A stretch of DNA of 64,000 bases. It comes from Turritopsis dohrnii (Eukaryota; Cnidaria; Hydrozoa; Anthoathecata; Oceaniidae). A program made the translations under genes and the position numbers. The notes under the pieces were generated by a model. It saw only the letters and a list, made by a program, of their open reading frames with translations. It made no database searches and was not told where the DNA came from. Below, one piece after another: positions 41,361-51,800 of the stretch (its first letter is position 1; every line of letters begins with the position of its first letter). The stretch spans positions 1-64,000 of the forward strand of contig BQMF02000629.1 of the NCBI GenBank assembly GCA_027922465.2. Direction: 5' to 3'.

Positions 41361-43379
41361 ATGCCAGTATTATTGGGAGTGCTTTTGGATGTGTCAAGGT
41401 CGATGGAAGTGAACATCGATGGAAAAACATCTTCTGATCACGGATGGATTCGATCCATCTTTAAAGCATTGGATAGTTTGATCGAGCATGATGATATTTC
41501 TAAAGAAAATAAAGTTTTTGCTGCAGCAGTTGGAGGTTCATATGAAAGATATCCTGTTTTCGATTTACTTAACACGCTGGAAAAATCTCGACGCGAAATT
41601 CCGCCCATGCCAGAAAGTTTCTGTCAATCTATGACTCATGAAGAAATAATAAGACAGGGCTACGACATATTGAAAGGAAATGGGGCAAATTATGTGGAAC
41701 GATGGGCCCCAATCCACAAAATTGGACCATTAATAAGTCGTGAAGACGCAATAACTATGTTGTATTGGCTAAAAAACAATTATAGATTTCGGAATAAAGT
41801 TGTGTGTAATATTCTTCCTGTTATTTGCAGAACGGGCTATGTTAATGCTGCTATAGCACTTGGAGCTGATATTTTTATGCCTGGTAAGACGGGATCAAAT
41901 GAAGAGATTGAAGACGTTGTAAGTAAAATAAAGGCATCTATCAGTGATTCTGTTATCTCAAGCTTCAGTTCTAGTTCCATATTAGATGTTTCTAAAGCAT
42001 CTTCCATTTTGCGCGATGCAATCGGAGAGAAGGAGGAACTTTCTAAAGAAGAAATCGATAAGATGCTGAGGCAGGTAGAGCCGTTTATTTACGGCAGAAC
42101 ACCTTTAATAACAGCTCTTAATCAATCAGTTAAGCTTTTTAATCAAGAAATCTACAAGGGATACAAAAATGTTCTGTTCGTTCTTTCTGATGGAGACCCC
42201 ACCGATGGACACGAACCGCCAGTTGAGAAACTCGATTCATTGGGAGTTACCACAATAGGTTGCTTTATAACACCCAACAATATTTTATATCCTCGCAGAT
42301 TATATTCGTCATCCCAACCTGATTGGGAAGAAGGAGCAATGTTCATGTACAATCTATCTTCGTACATAGAAACACAATCTTTACCACGCAGTATATTTCT
42401 GAAAAGAGGTTGGCAAATAGACATCGAAAATAATGAAACAAAGTTATTTGCTCAAGTCAACCACCCAGATCTTGTGGACGAAACCTGTGATTTAGCTAAG
42501 AATGTCATTTTCTGTCAAGATGCTCTTACCGAAGTTTTATCATCAGTGTCACTGGATACGTACATCAGCCAAACCATAAATGAATATGGTGCACCAACAC
42601 AAACAGGAGGTACCTGTTATGCAAATGCTGCAGCAACAGTAATGCACTTGGCAATGCATCGAATCTACGAACGAAGTGGTGGTTATCCAGATTTCTCAGC
42701 ATTAAGAGGTAAAATGATAACAAGGTTTGGTTGGGATGGAGCGCATACCTTCAAGGTTTTGCAGAAGATGTGTCCCAAGTACAGGTTGCACGTTGACCGG
42801 GTCGACGTGAAAGGAGCATTAGCAGCAATAATTGATAAAAGACCTGTCGTTACTACCTTCTACTTGGAAGGACATCAATGGGATGCATTTACAATGTTTT
42901 ATAAACAGAATCCTGATAAAGTGCTCACAAAAGAAGATCTAAACAAAGTTTACCCTCAAAGATCTGGTCCAGGGGGACACGCTGTGGTTCTGGTTGGGTA
43001 CAACAGCAATTCTCTTCGCTTTATGAATTCGTGGGGAGACAAGTTTGCTGATAAAGGTTTTTTCCGAGTCCGAAATGATAAAGTTCTGAATTGTAAATTT
43101 TTTGATGTTTATTGGACATTAAATGATTTATTTGAGAGTGAGAAAAAAGCATTTGAATTGTCTGGAAAAGCTGTAGCTGGTGAACTCGTTCATAGATTAC
43201 AAAGTCTTCAGTCAGCAGTTTACCAATGCAAAATCTGCAAAGTTGAATCAAATGTAATGGAGTTTACTGGAACCATGAAGAAAGTTCAGTGTCCTAGATG
43301 CAAACAGAAATTTAAATTGCGAGTCTCGGATAAAAACATTGCCTTGGTTATTTATCTCACTTCTCTGAATGTGGAATGA
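41361..43379 (+). CDS. vWA domain - papain-like cysteine protease - zinc ribbon protein, single uninterrupted frame
   Basis: 672 codons from the first ATG (context TCAAAATGC); the frame is also open upstream but only with non-ATG codons. Residues 1-14 hold a MIDAS motif (LLDVSRSM, DxSxS at 10/12/14); the matching Thr (GRTPLITAL, T247) and Asp (LSDGDPTDG, D277) come late, so about 150 extra residues are inserted in the vWA fold. Residues 405-590 are a C1A/papain-like protease with oxyanion Gln and nucleophile Cys (TQTGGTCYANA, Q414 and C419), His (GPGGHAVVLVGYN, H540) and Asn (FMNSWGD, N556). A C-terminal CKIC...CPRC zinc ribbon is at 623-647. There is no signal peptide or propeptide, so it is probably an intracellular, metal-dependent partner-binding protease. 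Function unknown. TTTTATTTAG just before the ATG resembles a 3' splice site, suggesting a 5' UTR intron. It is the only intact non-transposon gene here. Confidence 0.85.
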   Translation: MPVLLGVLLDVSRSMEVNIDGKTSSDHGWIRSIFKALDSLIEHDDISKENKVFAAAVGGSYERYPVFDLLNTLEKSRREIPPMPESFCQSMTHEEIIRQGYDILKGNGANYVERWAPIHKIGPLISREDAITMLYWLKNNYRFRNKVVCNILPVICRTGYVNAAIALGADIFMPGKTGSNEEIEDVVSKIKASISDSVISSFSSSSILDVSKASSILRDAIGEKEELSKEEIDKMLRQVEPFIYGRTPLITALNQSVKLFNQEIYKGYKNVLFVLSDGDPTDGHEPPVEKLDSLGVTTIGCFITPNNILYPRRLYSSSQPDWEEGAMFMYNLSSYIETQSLPRSIFLKRGWQIDIENNETKLFAQVNHPDLVDETCDLAKNVIFCQDALTEVLSSVSLDTYISQTINEYGAPTQTGGTCYANAAATVMHLAMHRIYERSGGYPDFSALRGKMITRFGWDGAHTFKVLQKMCPKYRLHVDRVDVKGALAAIIDKRPVVTTFYLEGHQWDAFTMFYKQNPDKVLTKEDLNKVYPQRSGPGGHAVVLVGYNSNSLRFMNSWGDKFADKGFFRVRNDKVLNCKFFDVYWTLNDLFESEKKAFELSGKAVAGELVHRLQSLQSAVYQCKICKVESNVMEFTGTMKKVQCPRCKQKFKLRVSDKNIALVIYLTSLNVE

Positions 43380-45165
43380 ACTCGGAATTCTAAATTTTAG
43401 AGAATTGCATGATAAAAAACATGCAGTCGAACTTTTGCCTTATCGTCAAATGTAATTTAAAAGACCTGGGGTCAAACATTTTACAACACCTTTGTTTTAG
43501 CATGTAAAGGGGCACTATTTGTTCTAGAATTTTTTTCTTTTTCAGAAATTCATAAATCTTTTTAACCTAATATTGGTTTCTATCTTTCTATCTATCTATC
43601 TGTACAGCGAAGGTTTTTAGTGGCCGCACTTACTTTTTAAACTTTTTTTTAATTTTTTGTTTTTCATTCTATAGTGCCATAACATATTTTTGTATGTTAC
43701 GTGAGATCCCTATATAAAGTGTTTTTTAATATTATACCACATACTCACCAAAAAAAGATACTTTCCCCTAAGATAACAAAAAGAAAGATTTCTGTTTCTT
43801 CTAATTCGAAGTATCGCTTAGAAATTTAGTTACGCTTGTGTTATTAATGTTTCATGCTTCGAATGAGCACTTTTTAAGCAACCCCGTACCCATGGTTCAT
43901 TGTCATGGTCCATAAGACAGTCACTACTTCGTTTATTATTTTGCTGGTGTATATTTTTTTTTCTCATAACCATTCTATATGATCATTCTATATTCTATAC
44001 GAGTCTAAAATGAAATAAAACAGATCGTTTGGTTATACCATTTCCTTATAAACTTCTTTTATTCTTTTATCAATAGCTTTGAGACCTCGAATCGAGTGAT
44101 CTTGAAAAAAAAATTTTTTATTTTTTTTTGCGTAAAGCAAATATTCACGAACCGCATTTTTGGCATCTGATGACCACTTGTTTACATTAAAGTTAAAGAT
44201 CGTATTGCAAGTAGTGATTGGACAACTTAATTTACAGCTCAGATGTGACGTCTATCAACATATGTTTTTAAGACACGCCTTAAAATGACAGCTTTTTTTA
44301 AAAAGAAAATTGATGTTTTTGGGAACACATGTTCCTTCTCGAAAAGTTTTTGTCCATAGATATTTCACAATCGAAATAAGAACTTGACTACAGATTCCCT
44401 CAACCTATAATGTATTTGCCAAAGAGAAGCCCGTGTGTGGTATTGAACACTAACTCTACTGTTAAGTTAAAGACCTTTGCAAAGGAATATATACAAACTA
44501 ACAAGTGTTGTCCACAGATATTTCGGTAAGTTAAGCCATGAATATATTCTATAAAACTAATTAACTAATTAACTATAAAAGGCTGAAGATAATTTCAGTG
44601 TTATTAAATCGAACTGCGATTTTATTCACAAAATCCAATTTACGTGACCTAACCTAAATATGAACTTTATTTCATAAAATCTTCCTCATTCTAATTCTGA
44701 ATTCTCCCAACCTATAAGGCGTTCAAGCTTCTCTTCAACCGATACTCTTTTGAAAATTCTGTTCTTGGCCTAAAAAACGGTGACAATGGCCATGTTGATC
44801 TCATGGCATATTGAACATCCACCTTCAGATATATCTTGTGGAATGGACACTGGAAGTGTTGGCATCAATTCCAGATAACGCAACTGCAGATTTCTAAACA
44901 TTCTAAGTATATATTTGCGTTACGTTTGATCTTAGTTTATAAACAAATATATTTCTTGAATATTTCGTGTACATTTCTTGAAATCTTCATTGAAAACAAG
45001 TAACGGGAGTTTTTAGTCCTTGGGCATCCATCCGTAGTGGTTGGTTTTTCCGCCCGCCGACTTGCAACTATTAGTTGACTTACCGCCAGAGATACGTATA
45101 GCATTGCTCTAACTTGCCCGAAGGCCAGAGTGCAGTCAGTCGATGGCTCCTAATGGGCTGACACG
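43380..45165. other. 3' flank of the vWA-protease gene and unassigned DNA
   Basis: No gene. A (CTAT)n microsatellite lies at about 43,581-43,602. The first clear AATAAA on the plus strand is near 44,013, so the 3' UTR could be about 640 bp. 45,010-45,160 is more GC-rich (ATCCATCCGTAGTGGTTGGT, GCCCGAAGGCCAGAGTGCAG) but I cannot identify it. Confidence 0.45.
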
Positions 45166-45467
45166 CCAAAATACGGGTGATTTTCTCACTCAGCAGGCCT
45201 CCGTGTTTCAAAAACAAACGGCGAGTTATAATGGAAGATGTCAGGCGTTTGTTTTCAAGAATTCAATTTGCATTTATAACTTACTTTTATAACTTTTTAA
45301 CCTTTACGTTTATTACAACAGGACACACGTTGATAACAGCGATACGTTACGATTTTTATTTATATTGTTGAAGTGTTCTTATCCTGTATAAATATTCGTT
45401 GATAAATAAATAAATAACTAAATTGGAAAAAAAAGACCGCTGAGTGAGAAAATCACCCGTATTTTGG
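45166..45467. repeat. TIR element, 302 bp, with 29-bp perfect inverted ends
   Basis: CCAAAATACGGGTGATTTTC TCACTCAGC at 45,166-45,194 is the exact reverse complement of 45,439-45,467. The interior is AT-rich with no gene. The ends are GC-balanced against the AT-rich inside, as in MITEs. Target duplication is not evident. Confidence 0.65.
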
Positions 45468-45588
45468 GTGATTTTTTATCGGCCTGTGCCAGGGCTTTCT
45501 TTCGTTTCGAAGAAGCCCTGGGAACGAGGTTGTGGCTGGTCATGATAGACTGAAAATTACACTAGAGCTTTGAACAGTCACGACGATA

Positions 45589-45807
45589 AATAGACCTTTC
45601 CCGAATTTATTTTTTATCACACTCCGCCTCGTTTTCAATTGCGTTACTATGACAACCGAATCTCTTGTGCTCAATCATTAACACTATCACAATTATTACA
45701 CTTATTGCACATTACTGAAATGAGTCCCGTGACATTTCGTTACCATATTAACCATTGCGAAAACGAGGCGGAGCTTGATAAAAAATAAACTCAGGAAATG
45801 TCTATTG
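45589..45807. repeat. MITE, 219 bp
   Basis: Inverted ends of about 45 bp: AATAGACCTTTCCCGAATTT ATTTTTTATCA...CTCCGCCTCGTTTTC and the reversed partner ending TGTCTATT at about 45,807, with a few mismatches. The tip resembles that of the element at 10,808-11,045. Confidence 0.7.
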
Positions 45808-46483
45808 AGAAGTTGTTCTGTTTTGGACAGTCATGAATGACGTAATATCAGCGAATATTTTGTTAATGACAAAAAGATTCCGTTTCGCGAGAATAATTTC
45901 AGATATAAATAAGGATAAATGGGATAAATAAAATAATCCTCACTTTTTGACAGTTCTTTCAGGTCCTTTCGTTCATGCGCATAAATGTCCAAGAGCTATG
46001 ATAAAATTCTTCTGTACTTTGACCACTGTTGGTTTTGTTTTCCTTTGCTAACTCTCTCCCGTATTGGGCCCCAAGAGACTTCCATTTCTCCTGGATGATA
46101 GTCAAATCAAGATTAAAATCTTCTTTTATTTCACTTAGCGCCTTTTCCTTAATATCCCTCTTCGAATAAGTTTTGTCAGAAACATACCAAAGGATTCTTC
46201 ATACAGGTCAATTAATCTTTATGCAAGGTCGTCATCCCATTTAAATTCATTTCATTGTTTATGTTTTCAACAATGTTGTTAGCTATAGCAAATCGTAGCA
46301 ACACGCGGCAACATGCAGAATTAACCCAAAATGTTGGTTAACATTTATAAAAAAATTAATAAATGTTGACCAAGGTTTTTGGTGTTTTTTCCCTCCGCCA
46401 ACATGTTGTCAGCTATACCAAATCGAGACAACATTGTTGGTCAACAATGTTGGCCAAAATGTTGCTCGATTTGCGACCGCCTT
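45808..46483. other. Unassigned DNA ending in an AACATTGTTGG-rich block
   Basis: 46,268-46,480 is dense in self-complementary AACATTGTTGG / CCAACATGTTG motifs, with AGCTATA(G/C)CAAATCG repeated at 46,282 and 46,411, suggesting a small palindromic element. The remainder is AT-rich and unassigned. Confidence 0.45.
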
Positions 46484-46684
46484 CCCAGCGGGCACAAAGA
46501 CGTCGTAAAGACCTCGTAAAGACGTCTTTTCAAGACGTCCCTAAGACGTCGCAAAATGGTCGCGAAGTGGGAATCTCAAAAGACGTCCCAATTACATCTT
46601 CATTGAGACGTCTCGATGACATCCCAACGACATCGTAACGACGTCGCAGGATTATGAAATTTACTCTTTCAAAAACTGTAATAG

Positions 46685-46754
46685 GTCACAGGCGGACCCG
46701 AACCTGGAACCTCTGGTGTGCCAGCCGAACTCGTAACCGTTATGCCACCGCTGC
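46685..46754 (-). other. tRNA-like segment (pol III box A/B) inside the Z element
   Basis: The minus strand reads GCAGCGGTGGCATAACGGTT (box A-like TGGCATAACGG) and 70 nt in total, with box B GGTTCGGGTCC. Acceptor arms do not pair convincingly, so this is a tRNA-derived relic or SINE-type promoter rather than a functional tRNA gene. Confidence 0.5.
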
Positions 46755-46860
46755 TTGTTGTCAAGACGTTTAAAAACATTTACAATAAATCATTCTATAC
46801 AGACTGATTGCTTTTGAAAGTTTATAATTGTTTCGAAGATCGTTATTGAATTTGCACAGA

Positions 46861-47310
46861 GACGTCCCAAAAACGTCGTAAAAGGATCCCAATTGCGACG
46901 TCCCGTTTCAGACGTCCGTGCGACGTCCCAAAATGATCTTAAGTTTATAATTGTTTCGAAGGTCGTTATTCAATCCGTATAAAGACGTCCCAAAAACGTC
47001 GTAAAAGGATCCCAATTGCGACGTCCCGTTTCAGACGTTCCTACGACGTCCCAAAATGATCTTAAATTTATAATTGTTTTGAAGGTCGTTATTCAATCCG
47101 TATAAGGACGTCCTAAAAACGTCGTAAAAGGATCCCAATTGTGACGTCCCATTTCAGACGTCCCAACGACGTCGCAAAATGATCTTAAATTTACAATTGT
47201 TTCGAAGGTCGTTATTCAATCCGTATAAAGACGTCCCAAAAACGTCGTAAAAGGATCCAATTGCGACGTCTCGTTTCAGACGTCCCTACGACGTCCCAAA
47301 ATGATCTGGA
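46861..47310. repeat. Tandem repeat, 123-bp period, about 3.7 copies
   Basis: Unit starts GACGTCCCAAAAACGTCGTA at 46,861, 46,984, 47,107 and 47,230, each 123 bp apart, with ending AATCCGTATAA(A/G). Units differ by few substitutions. Confidence 0.85.
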
Positions 47311-47587
47311 AAGCAAACGACCATTTTACGATTAAAATAAGACGTCTCAAAGACGTCTCAAAGACGTCTTGTGCCCGCTGGGTTAAAAAGCATGTATAAA
47401 AATAAGAGAGAGAAAATGTAAAATTATGAGCCATAGCCTTTTCAAATATAGAACTTCACTGAATTTCGGCAAGAAGAGATCTTCTTCGATTTCTTTTATA
47501 TGAACCGGTAAATACTCAGCCAATTATGAAACAGTAGAGCTTTATAAGCTTTGCTGATGCCAACTTTGTACACGTTTGATTTGAAGT

Positions 47588-48470
47588 CATTCGAAGGTCG
47601 TTATTCAATCCGTATAAAGACGTCCCAAAAACGTCGTAAAAGGATCCCAATTGCGACGTCCCGTTTCAGACGTTCCTACGACGTCCCAAAATGATCTTAA
47701 GTTTATAATTGTTTTGAAGGTCGTTATTCAATCCGTATAAGGACGTCCTAAAAACGTCGTAAAAGGATCCCAATTGCGACGTCCCGTTTCAGACGTTCCT
47801 ACGACGTCGCAAAATGATCTTAAATTTACAATTGTTTCGAAGGTCGTTATTCAATCCGTATAAAGACGTCCCATACTGTTACTGTTATACTGTGAATTGA
47901 GTGGTATATCCTATTAATCTGTATTCATGCTGCTAAGATCGTTTATTTACTTAAAGACCAATTCTTTCGACGTCAAAACAACGATAAAGTTTCATTTTAT
48001 ATTCTGATATTCTCCATGGAAGTTAGTCTGTTTAGTTTTTAAGGTAGTTATTTTGAAAACCTTGAAAAAACGTGTCCACCTTTATCTATTCACTTGGATG
48101 AGTGGATGGAAGAATGCCTGAATGAGAAAAACGATGGTTCGTGAACTGCAGACTGCAACAAAGTTTAAAAAACCATCTTTTAAAAAGCAACCAAAACTTA
48201 TATTGCATTTGTTTTTTTATTTCGACATTTTGCTCTTTTCCATCTTCATCTACTCGAAAATAAAATTTACGAATTTGATATTTCACCATGCGTGGAAAAC
48301 AGATTCCATTGGAAACTATGTATGTGTTCAGTGACGTAAATTCGTACCTAAGAAGAAAATGGTCGGTTTTGGTTATTTGACTACGATACAACGTCAATGC
48401 AACGTTGTTTTCGGTTATTTGACGTCGCACAGCATCCGTACCACGTCATTTTTGAGTTTTTGTTAGGATG
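47588..48470. mobile_element. Second Z-family block: 123-bp repeats (47,588-47,875) fused to a Z2-like half (47,876-48,470)
   Basis: 47,588-47,875 carries two more copies and a part copy of the 123-bp unit. It stops at GACGTCCCATACTGTTACTG, after which sequence follows 60,600-61,100 (GAGTGGTATA, TTTCGA(C/T)GTCAAAA, CCTTTATCTATTCA, AGAAGAATGCCTGAATGA). This is a chimera of two related elements. Open stretches on the minus strand here are not protein-like. Confidence 0.6.
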
Positions 48471-48636
48471 GAGTTGTATGACTATCACAGACTGTACCTG
48501 TGAGGATTTCGTTTACCATAAAACCAACGGAAAATGTAGGACAAATAAAATGAAATAGACTTTACTTACAAGAGCAATATCAAAAGTCGAACACCTGGAA
48601 AAAATTTTAAAAAGTGTTCTACATATGTAACTTTAA

Positions 48637-48729
48637 TGTTTCTTCAACGTGCATCTATTCACAACTAAACTCACTTGCCATATGGCGTACATATATACAT
48701 GGATCTCCTTCGTGGAGATAAACACTACA
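48637..48729 (-). repeat. 3' LTR (93 bp)
   Basis: Same length as 55,775-55,867 with three or four substitutions (ACTAAACTC/ACTGAACTC, GTACATAT/GTACGTAT, CATGGATC/CATGAATC). It contains the hairpin ATCTCC TTCGT GGAGAT. Confidence 0.85.
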
Positions 48730-48746
48730 TCTTCCTTTCCTCCATT
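48730..48746 (-). promoter_or_regulatory. Polypurine tract
   Basis: On the minus strand AATGGAGGAAAGGAAGA ends at the base before the 3' LTR (TGTAGTG). It is the expected plus-strand primer of reverse transcription and lies in the frame of the last integrase codons (NGGKEDVV). Confidence 0.75.
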
Positions 48747-49349
48747 GATGTTCTGGGGGAGGAGCTTTGCTCTTTCCTTCCAGATGAGCAGCTCGTATAA
48801 TTTTAACGATCGCATCAGACGTTCAGCCTCACCGTTTGCTTGCGGCCAAAGTGGCGTGATTTTACGATGTTTGACACCTCTTGATTGGAAAAATTCTTTC
48901 AGTGTCTGTGAAGTAAATGGCGGTCCATTGTCAGAGACGATTTTCATCGGATTGCCGAATAAGTTGAATGTACGTGATAAGGACGAGATTGCTGTCGGTG
49001 CATCAGTTGTCTTCGTGAAATCTACAACGGGATAACGAGATCGTTGGTCGATGAGGACGAATAAATATTTGCCATTGGGTAACAGACCCAGATAATCGAC
49101 ATTGACTGTGTCCCAAACGCTTTCTGGTATTCCGGTATTGTTCAATGGAGTCGTTTTGTTTTGTCTTTCGACAGCTTGACAGGCAAGACAGTTTGAAATT
49201 TTCTTTTCAACAAGATTATCCATGTTTCGGAAGTAGACTTTCGATCGCAGCAAGGCTTTTGTTTTGTGGATTCCTTGATGACCAACGTGTGCAATGTTGA
49301 TGGCCATGTTCTGTAGTACTTTAGGTAATACTATTCGCTTTGCTTTCAA
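48730..49349 (-). pseudogene. Gypsy integrase, C-terminal part deleted
   Basis: The N-terminal zinc motif is HVGHQGIHKTK...NCLACQ (H-x3-H, C-x2-C). The core has VNVDYLGLLPNG (first D), IVSDNGPPFTS (second D) and PQANGEAERLMRSL (catalytic E). All three catalytic residues and the spacing look normal. After MRSLKLYELLIWKERAKLL the sequence jumps to NINGGKEDVV, the usual very end of Gypsy polyproteins, so the C-terminal targeting region has been deleted and the frame then runs into the LTR. It inserts the DNA copy into the chromosome; this copy is unlikely to work. Confidence 0.85.
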
Positions 49350-49379
49350 TAGTATACCCGAACTGGTAACTGTCAGTTC

Positions 49380-50233
49380 ATTTTAAATTTTCGAAGTGAC
49401 TTCAGTTCATTGTTCATTATCGCTTCATGATCATTTTGCTCGTCTAATCGATACCATTTTTGATCGCGTACACGTTTGATAACTTCTTGTATTGTTGCAT
49501 CTGATTTTGTGGCTTCTTCAATATCGTCCAAAGTGAGGGCCGATATTGTAAGTCGTCAGCGTGTTGACGTATTCTTCTAAGGTTTCTGTTATGTCATTGT
49601 CAGCTTCATCATACGGATGTCGGCTAGGATAGTCGGAAATATTTTCGTCACTCTTAACGTGGTTTAATAAGAAATCGTAAGGTTGTAAACGTAAAGCGAG
49701 TCTCTAGATTCTCAATGGAATGGTCGACTTTGGATTTGTTAGGATTTTCACCAAAACTTTGTGGTCGTTGTAGCTACACGATAAACTTTCGCCCCAATAG
49801 ATATAATCTATTTCTCTCGCATCTCTAAACTAACGCTAGGCACTCTCGTTTGATTTGTGTGTATCTCATTTCTGTTTGAGTAAGCGCACGTGAAGAAAAC
49901 GATACAATTTTCGAATGTTTCTCTTTCGGAGACTTTTGCAGTAAGATCACAGAAAGGCCAAATGGGCTAGTATAGGTGTATAAAAATGTTTCTTTTTGAT
50001 TATCGAAATATGAGATACAAGTTTCTGATGTAATTGCTGCTTTGAGATTTGTAAACGCTTTGTCGGATTCGGCATACCATTTCCATTCCGTGTTCGAGCG
50101 TAGTGGATAAGTAATGCTGCTGTAATCGTGTATGAACGCTTTTAGTTTGTAAGCCCGAGAAAACTACGTAATGCTTTTTGGTCTTCCGGTTTTTTCAAAT
50201 TGGTAATTGCTTCGACTTTTGCTGGGTTTGGTT
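49380..50233 (-). pseudogene. Gypsy RNase H and connection region, decayed
   Basis: The minus strand around 49,990-49,850 reads SPFGLSVILLQKSPKEKH, VSFSSRALTQTEMRYTQI and KRECLALV, the core of the Gypsy RNase H domain, then a stop and frame changes (LYLLGRKFIV follows in another frame). No open frame of useful length survives. The stretch joins the RT to the integrase. Confidence 0.7.
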
Positions 50234-50906
50234 TCATCCGTCGCTTGATAACACGTGTCCGAAAAATTCAAGAGTGACCTTCAAGAACTCACATTTGTAT
50301 AAATTTACTGTTAGTCTGTATTCTCTGAAACACTGCAAGACTTTTTGAAGAATTTCGTTGTGTTCTGTAATGTTTTTCGCGTGTATGAGTAGATCGTCCC
50401 AAATATTGATAACGCCGTCTATATCTGCGATAAGCGCTCTAATGACATGTTGCAGTTCCTCCGATGCTGAATTTACACCAAACAACAGAAGAGTAAAGCG
50501 TTTTTTTCGAGTGTCCGATTGAAAAGCAGTTATATATCTGCACTCTGGAGCTAACTCGAGATGGTGAAAGGCGCTACATAAATCAAGTTTCGAAAATACG
50601 GTTGACTCTCGAAGTTTGCATTTAAGATCGTCAATTGTTGGGGTTGGATAGTTTGTACGTTTAATAGCTTTATTAGCACACCTCATATATCTAAGCACAG
50701 TCTTATATTTCCTCCGGGTTTAGGCGCGGTTACTAATAGATTCAACCAAGGCGTTGGCTCGTTTGTCACGTCCTCTATGATACCAGCTTTTTCAAGTTTT
50801 TCTAATTCAATGTTTACTTTTTCTCTCAGCGCAAATGGAATTCTTCTTTCTTTTTGAGCGACAGGTGGGACGCTTTTATCGATGTGCAAAGTTACTTGAT
50901 GACCTT
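50234..50906 (-). pseudogene. Gypsy reverse transcriptase with a frameshift
   Basis: From 50,906: GHQVTLHIDKSVPPVAQKER, RIPFALREKVNIELEKLE, GIIEDVTNEPTPWLNLLVTA and GGNIRLCLDI; a frameshift at about 50,683-50,698 leads to RCANKAIKRTNYPTPTIDDL, FSKLDLCSAFHHLEL (motif A, catalytic D), RFTLLLFGVNSASEELQHVI and NIWDDLLIHAK (motif C with both Asp). Tyr-x-Asp-Asp is changed to Ile-Trp-Asp-Asp, where YVDD/ISDD are usual. Upstream it is cut by the Penelope-like insertion. Confidence 0.85.
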
Positions 50907-51056
50907 TAATAATAAAAGTGAAAACAAAATACGTAATTTTGTTCATATTTACTAAACGTTTTGGTGTCTTCTTAACACCATGATCACTAGTACAATTCTG
51001 ATTTACAACTCTTTAGATATATACATCATTTTTTAAATAATTTTATTTATAGTTTT

Positions 51057-51800
51057 AAAACCAGAACATATTACAAACCAACGCATACAGGCTTATATAC
51101 GAATTGGTACAGCTTCACTCCCAGAAAATACAAGATAAACCTCGTGAAGACATTACTTTCTAGAGCATGGAGTATATGCTCTGATAGAACTTTGTTTGAT
51201 GACGATTACACTAGAATCAAAGAAAATCTTTTGAAGAACCATTACCTTGAACAACTGTTAACTGCTATCATCAAGAATTTTATCTCTAAACAGGCTACAA
51301 ACGAGGCTACTAAACCCTCCTGTACGGTGCCGAAATTGGTTGTTTTTCTTGTTCTACCTTTTTATGGTAATGCATCCGAGAAATTGAAAAAGTGTTTGGT
51401 TAGATTGTTTACGGATGGTTATGCACAAGTGGACTTAAAACTTATATTTCGTACGACATGCAGAATGGCTGATCTGTTTAAATTTAAAGATGAAATACCT
51501 AAAAGGTTCAGAACAAATTTGGTGTATGGAATACACTGTACAGAGTGCCCATCTTTTTATGTCGGTAAAACGAAACGTCACCTACAAACAAGATTTAAGG
51601 AGCACTTAAACGTCCGGAAACCCTCTGCCGTTACTGAGCATATGCTACAGTGTATTCACGCGTTTTTTTTTGACAATGTCAAAATCATGACAACGGGGAA
51701 GAGTGATACGGAGCTCTTCATTAAAGAGTCGTTAACGGTAAAAAAGATGAATCCAGATTTAAACATAAATGTGGTATCGTATCCCTTAGAGATGTTTTAA
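51057..51800 (+). pseudogene. Penelope-like element protein, C-terminal part with GIY-YIG endonuclease
   Basis: Recognisable from 51,057 (YYKPTHTGLYTNWYSFTPRK), the end of a Penelope-type reverse transcriptase; the palm with its catalytic Asp pair is missing. Then follow FRTNLVYGIHCTECPSFYVG (GIY-YIG signature region), KTKRHLQTRFKEHL (the Arg and His of the nuclease) and GKSDTELFIKESL (with the late Glu). Stop at 51,800. There is no proper start codon near, so this is a 5'-truncated copy. The intact protein would nick target DNA and prime reverse transcription. Confidence 0.85.

Larger units (their letters stand above)
46484..47382. mobile_element. ACGTC-rich TIR element with 123-bp tandem repeats (family Z), copy 1
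   Basis: Ends are inverted: CCCAGCGGGCACAAAGACGT (46,484) and, reversed, CCCAGCGGGCACAAGACGTC (ending 47,382). The ends and body are saturated with GACGTC/GACGTCCC. A 123-bp tandem repeat lies inside and a tRNA-like segment near the left end. Related elements are at 47,588-48,470 and 60,433-61,206. I cannot name the superfamily; no transposase is present. Confidence 0.7.

Noticed and set aside
45010..45160. GC-richer stretch as an rRNA or 5S gene
   Set aside because: No match to conserved rRNA segments that I know, and no internal pol III boxes.
46861..47875. Tandem repeats as a CRISPR array
   Set aside because: The 123-bp units are near-identical throughout with no unique spacers, lie in a TIR element, and the context is eukaryotic. 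The 128-bp array at 52.7-54.2 kb was rejected for the same reason.
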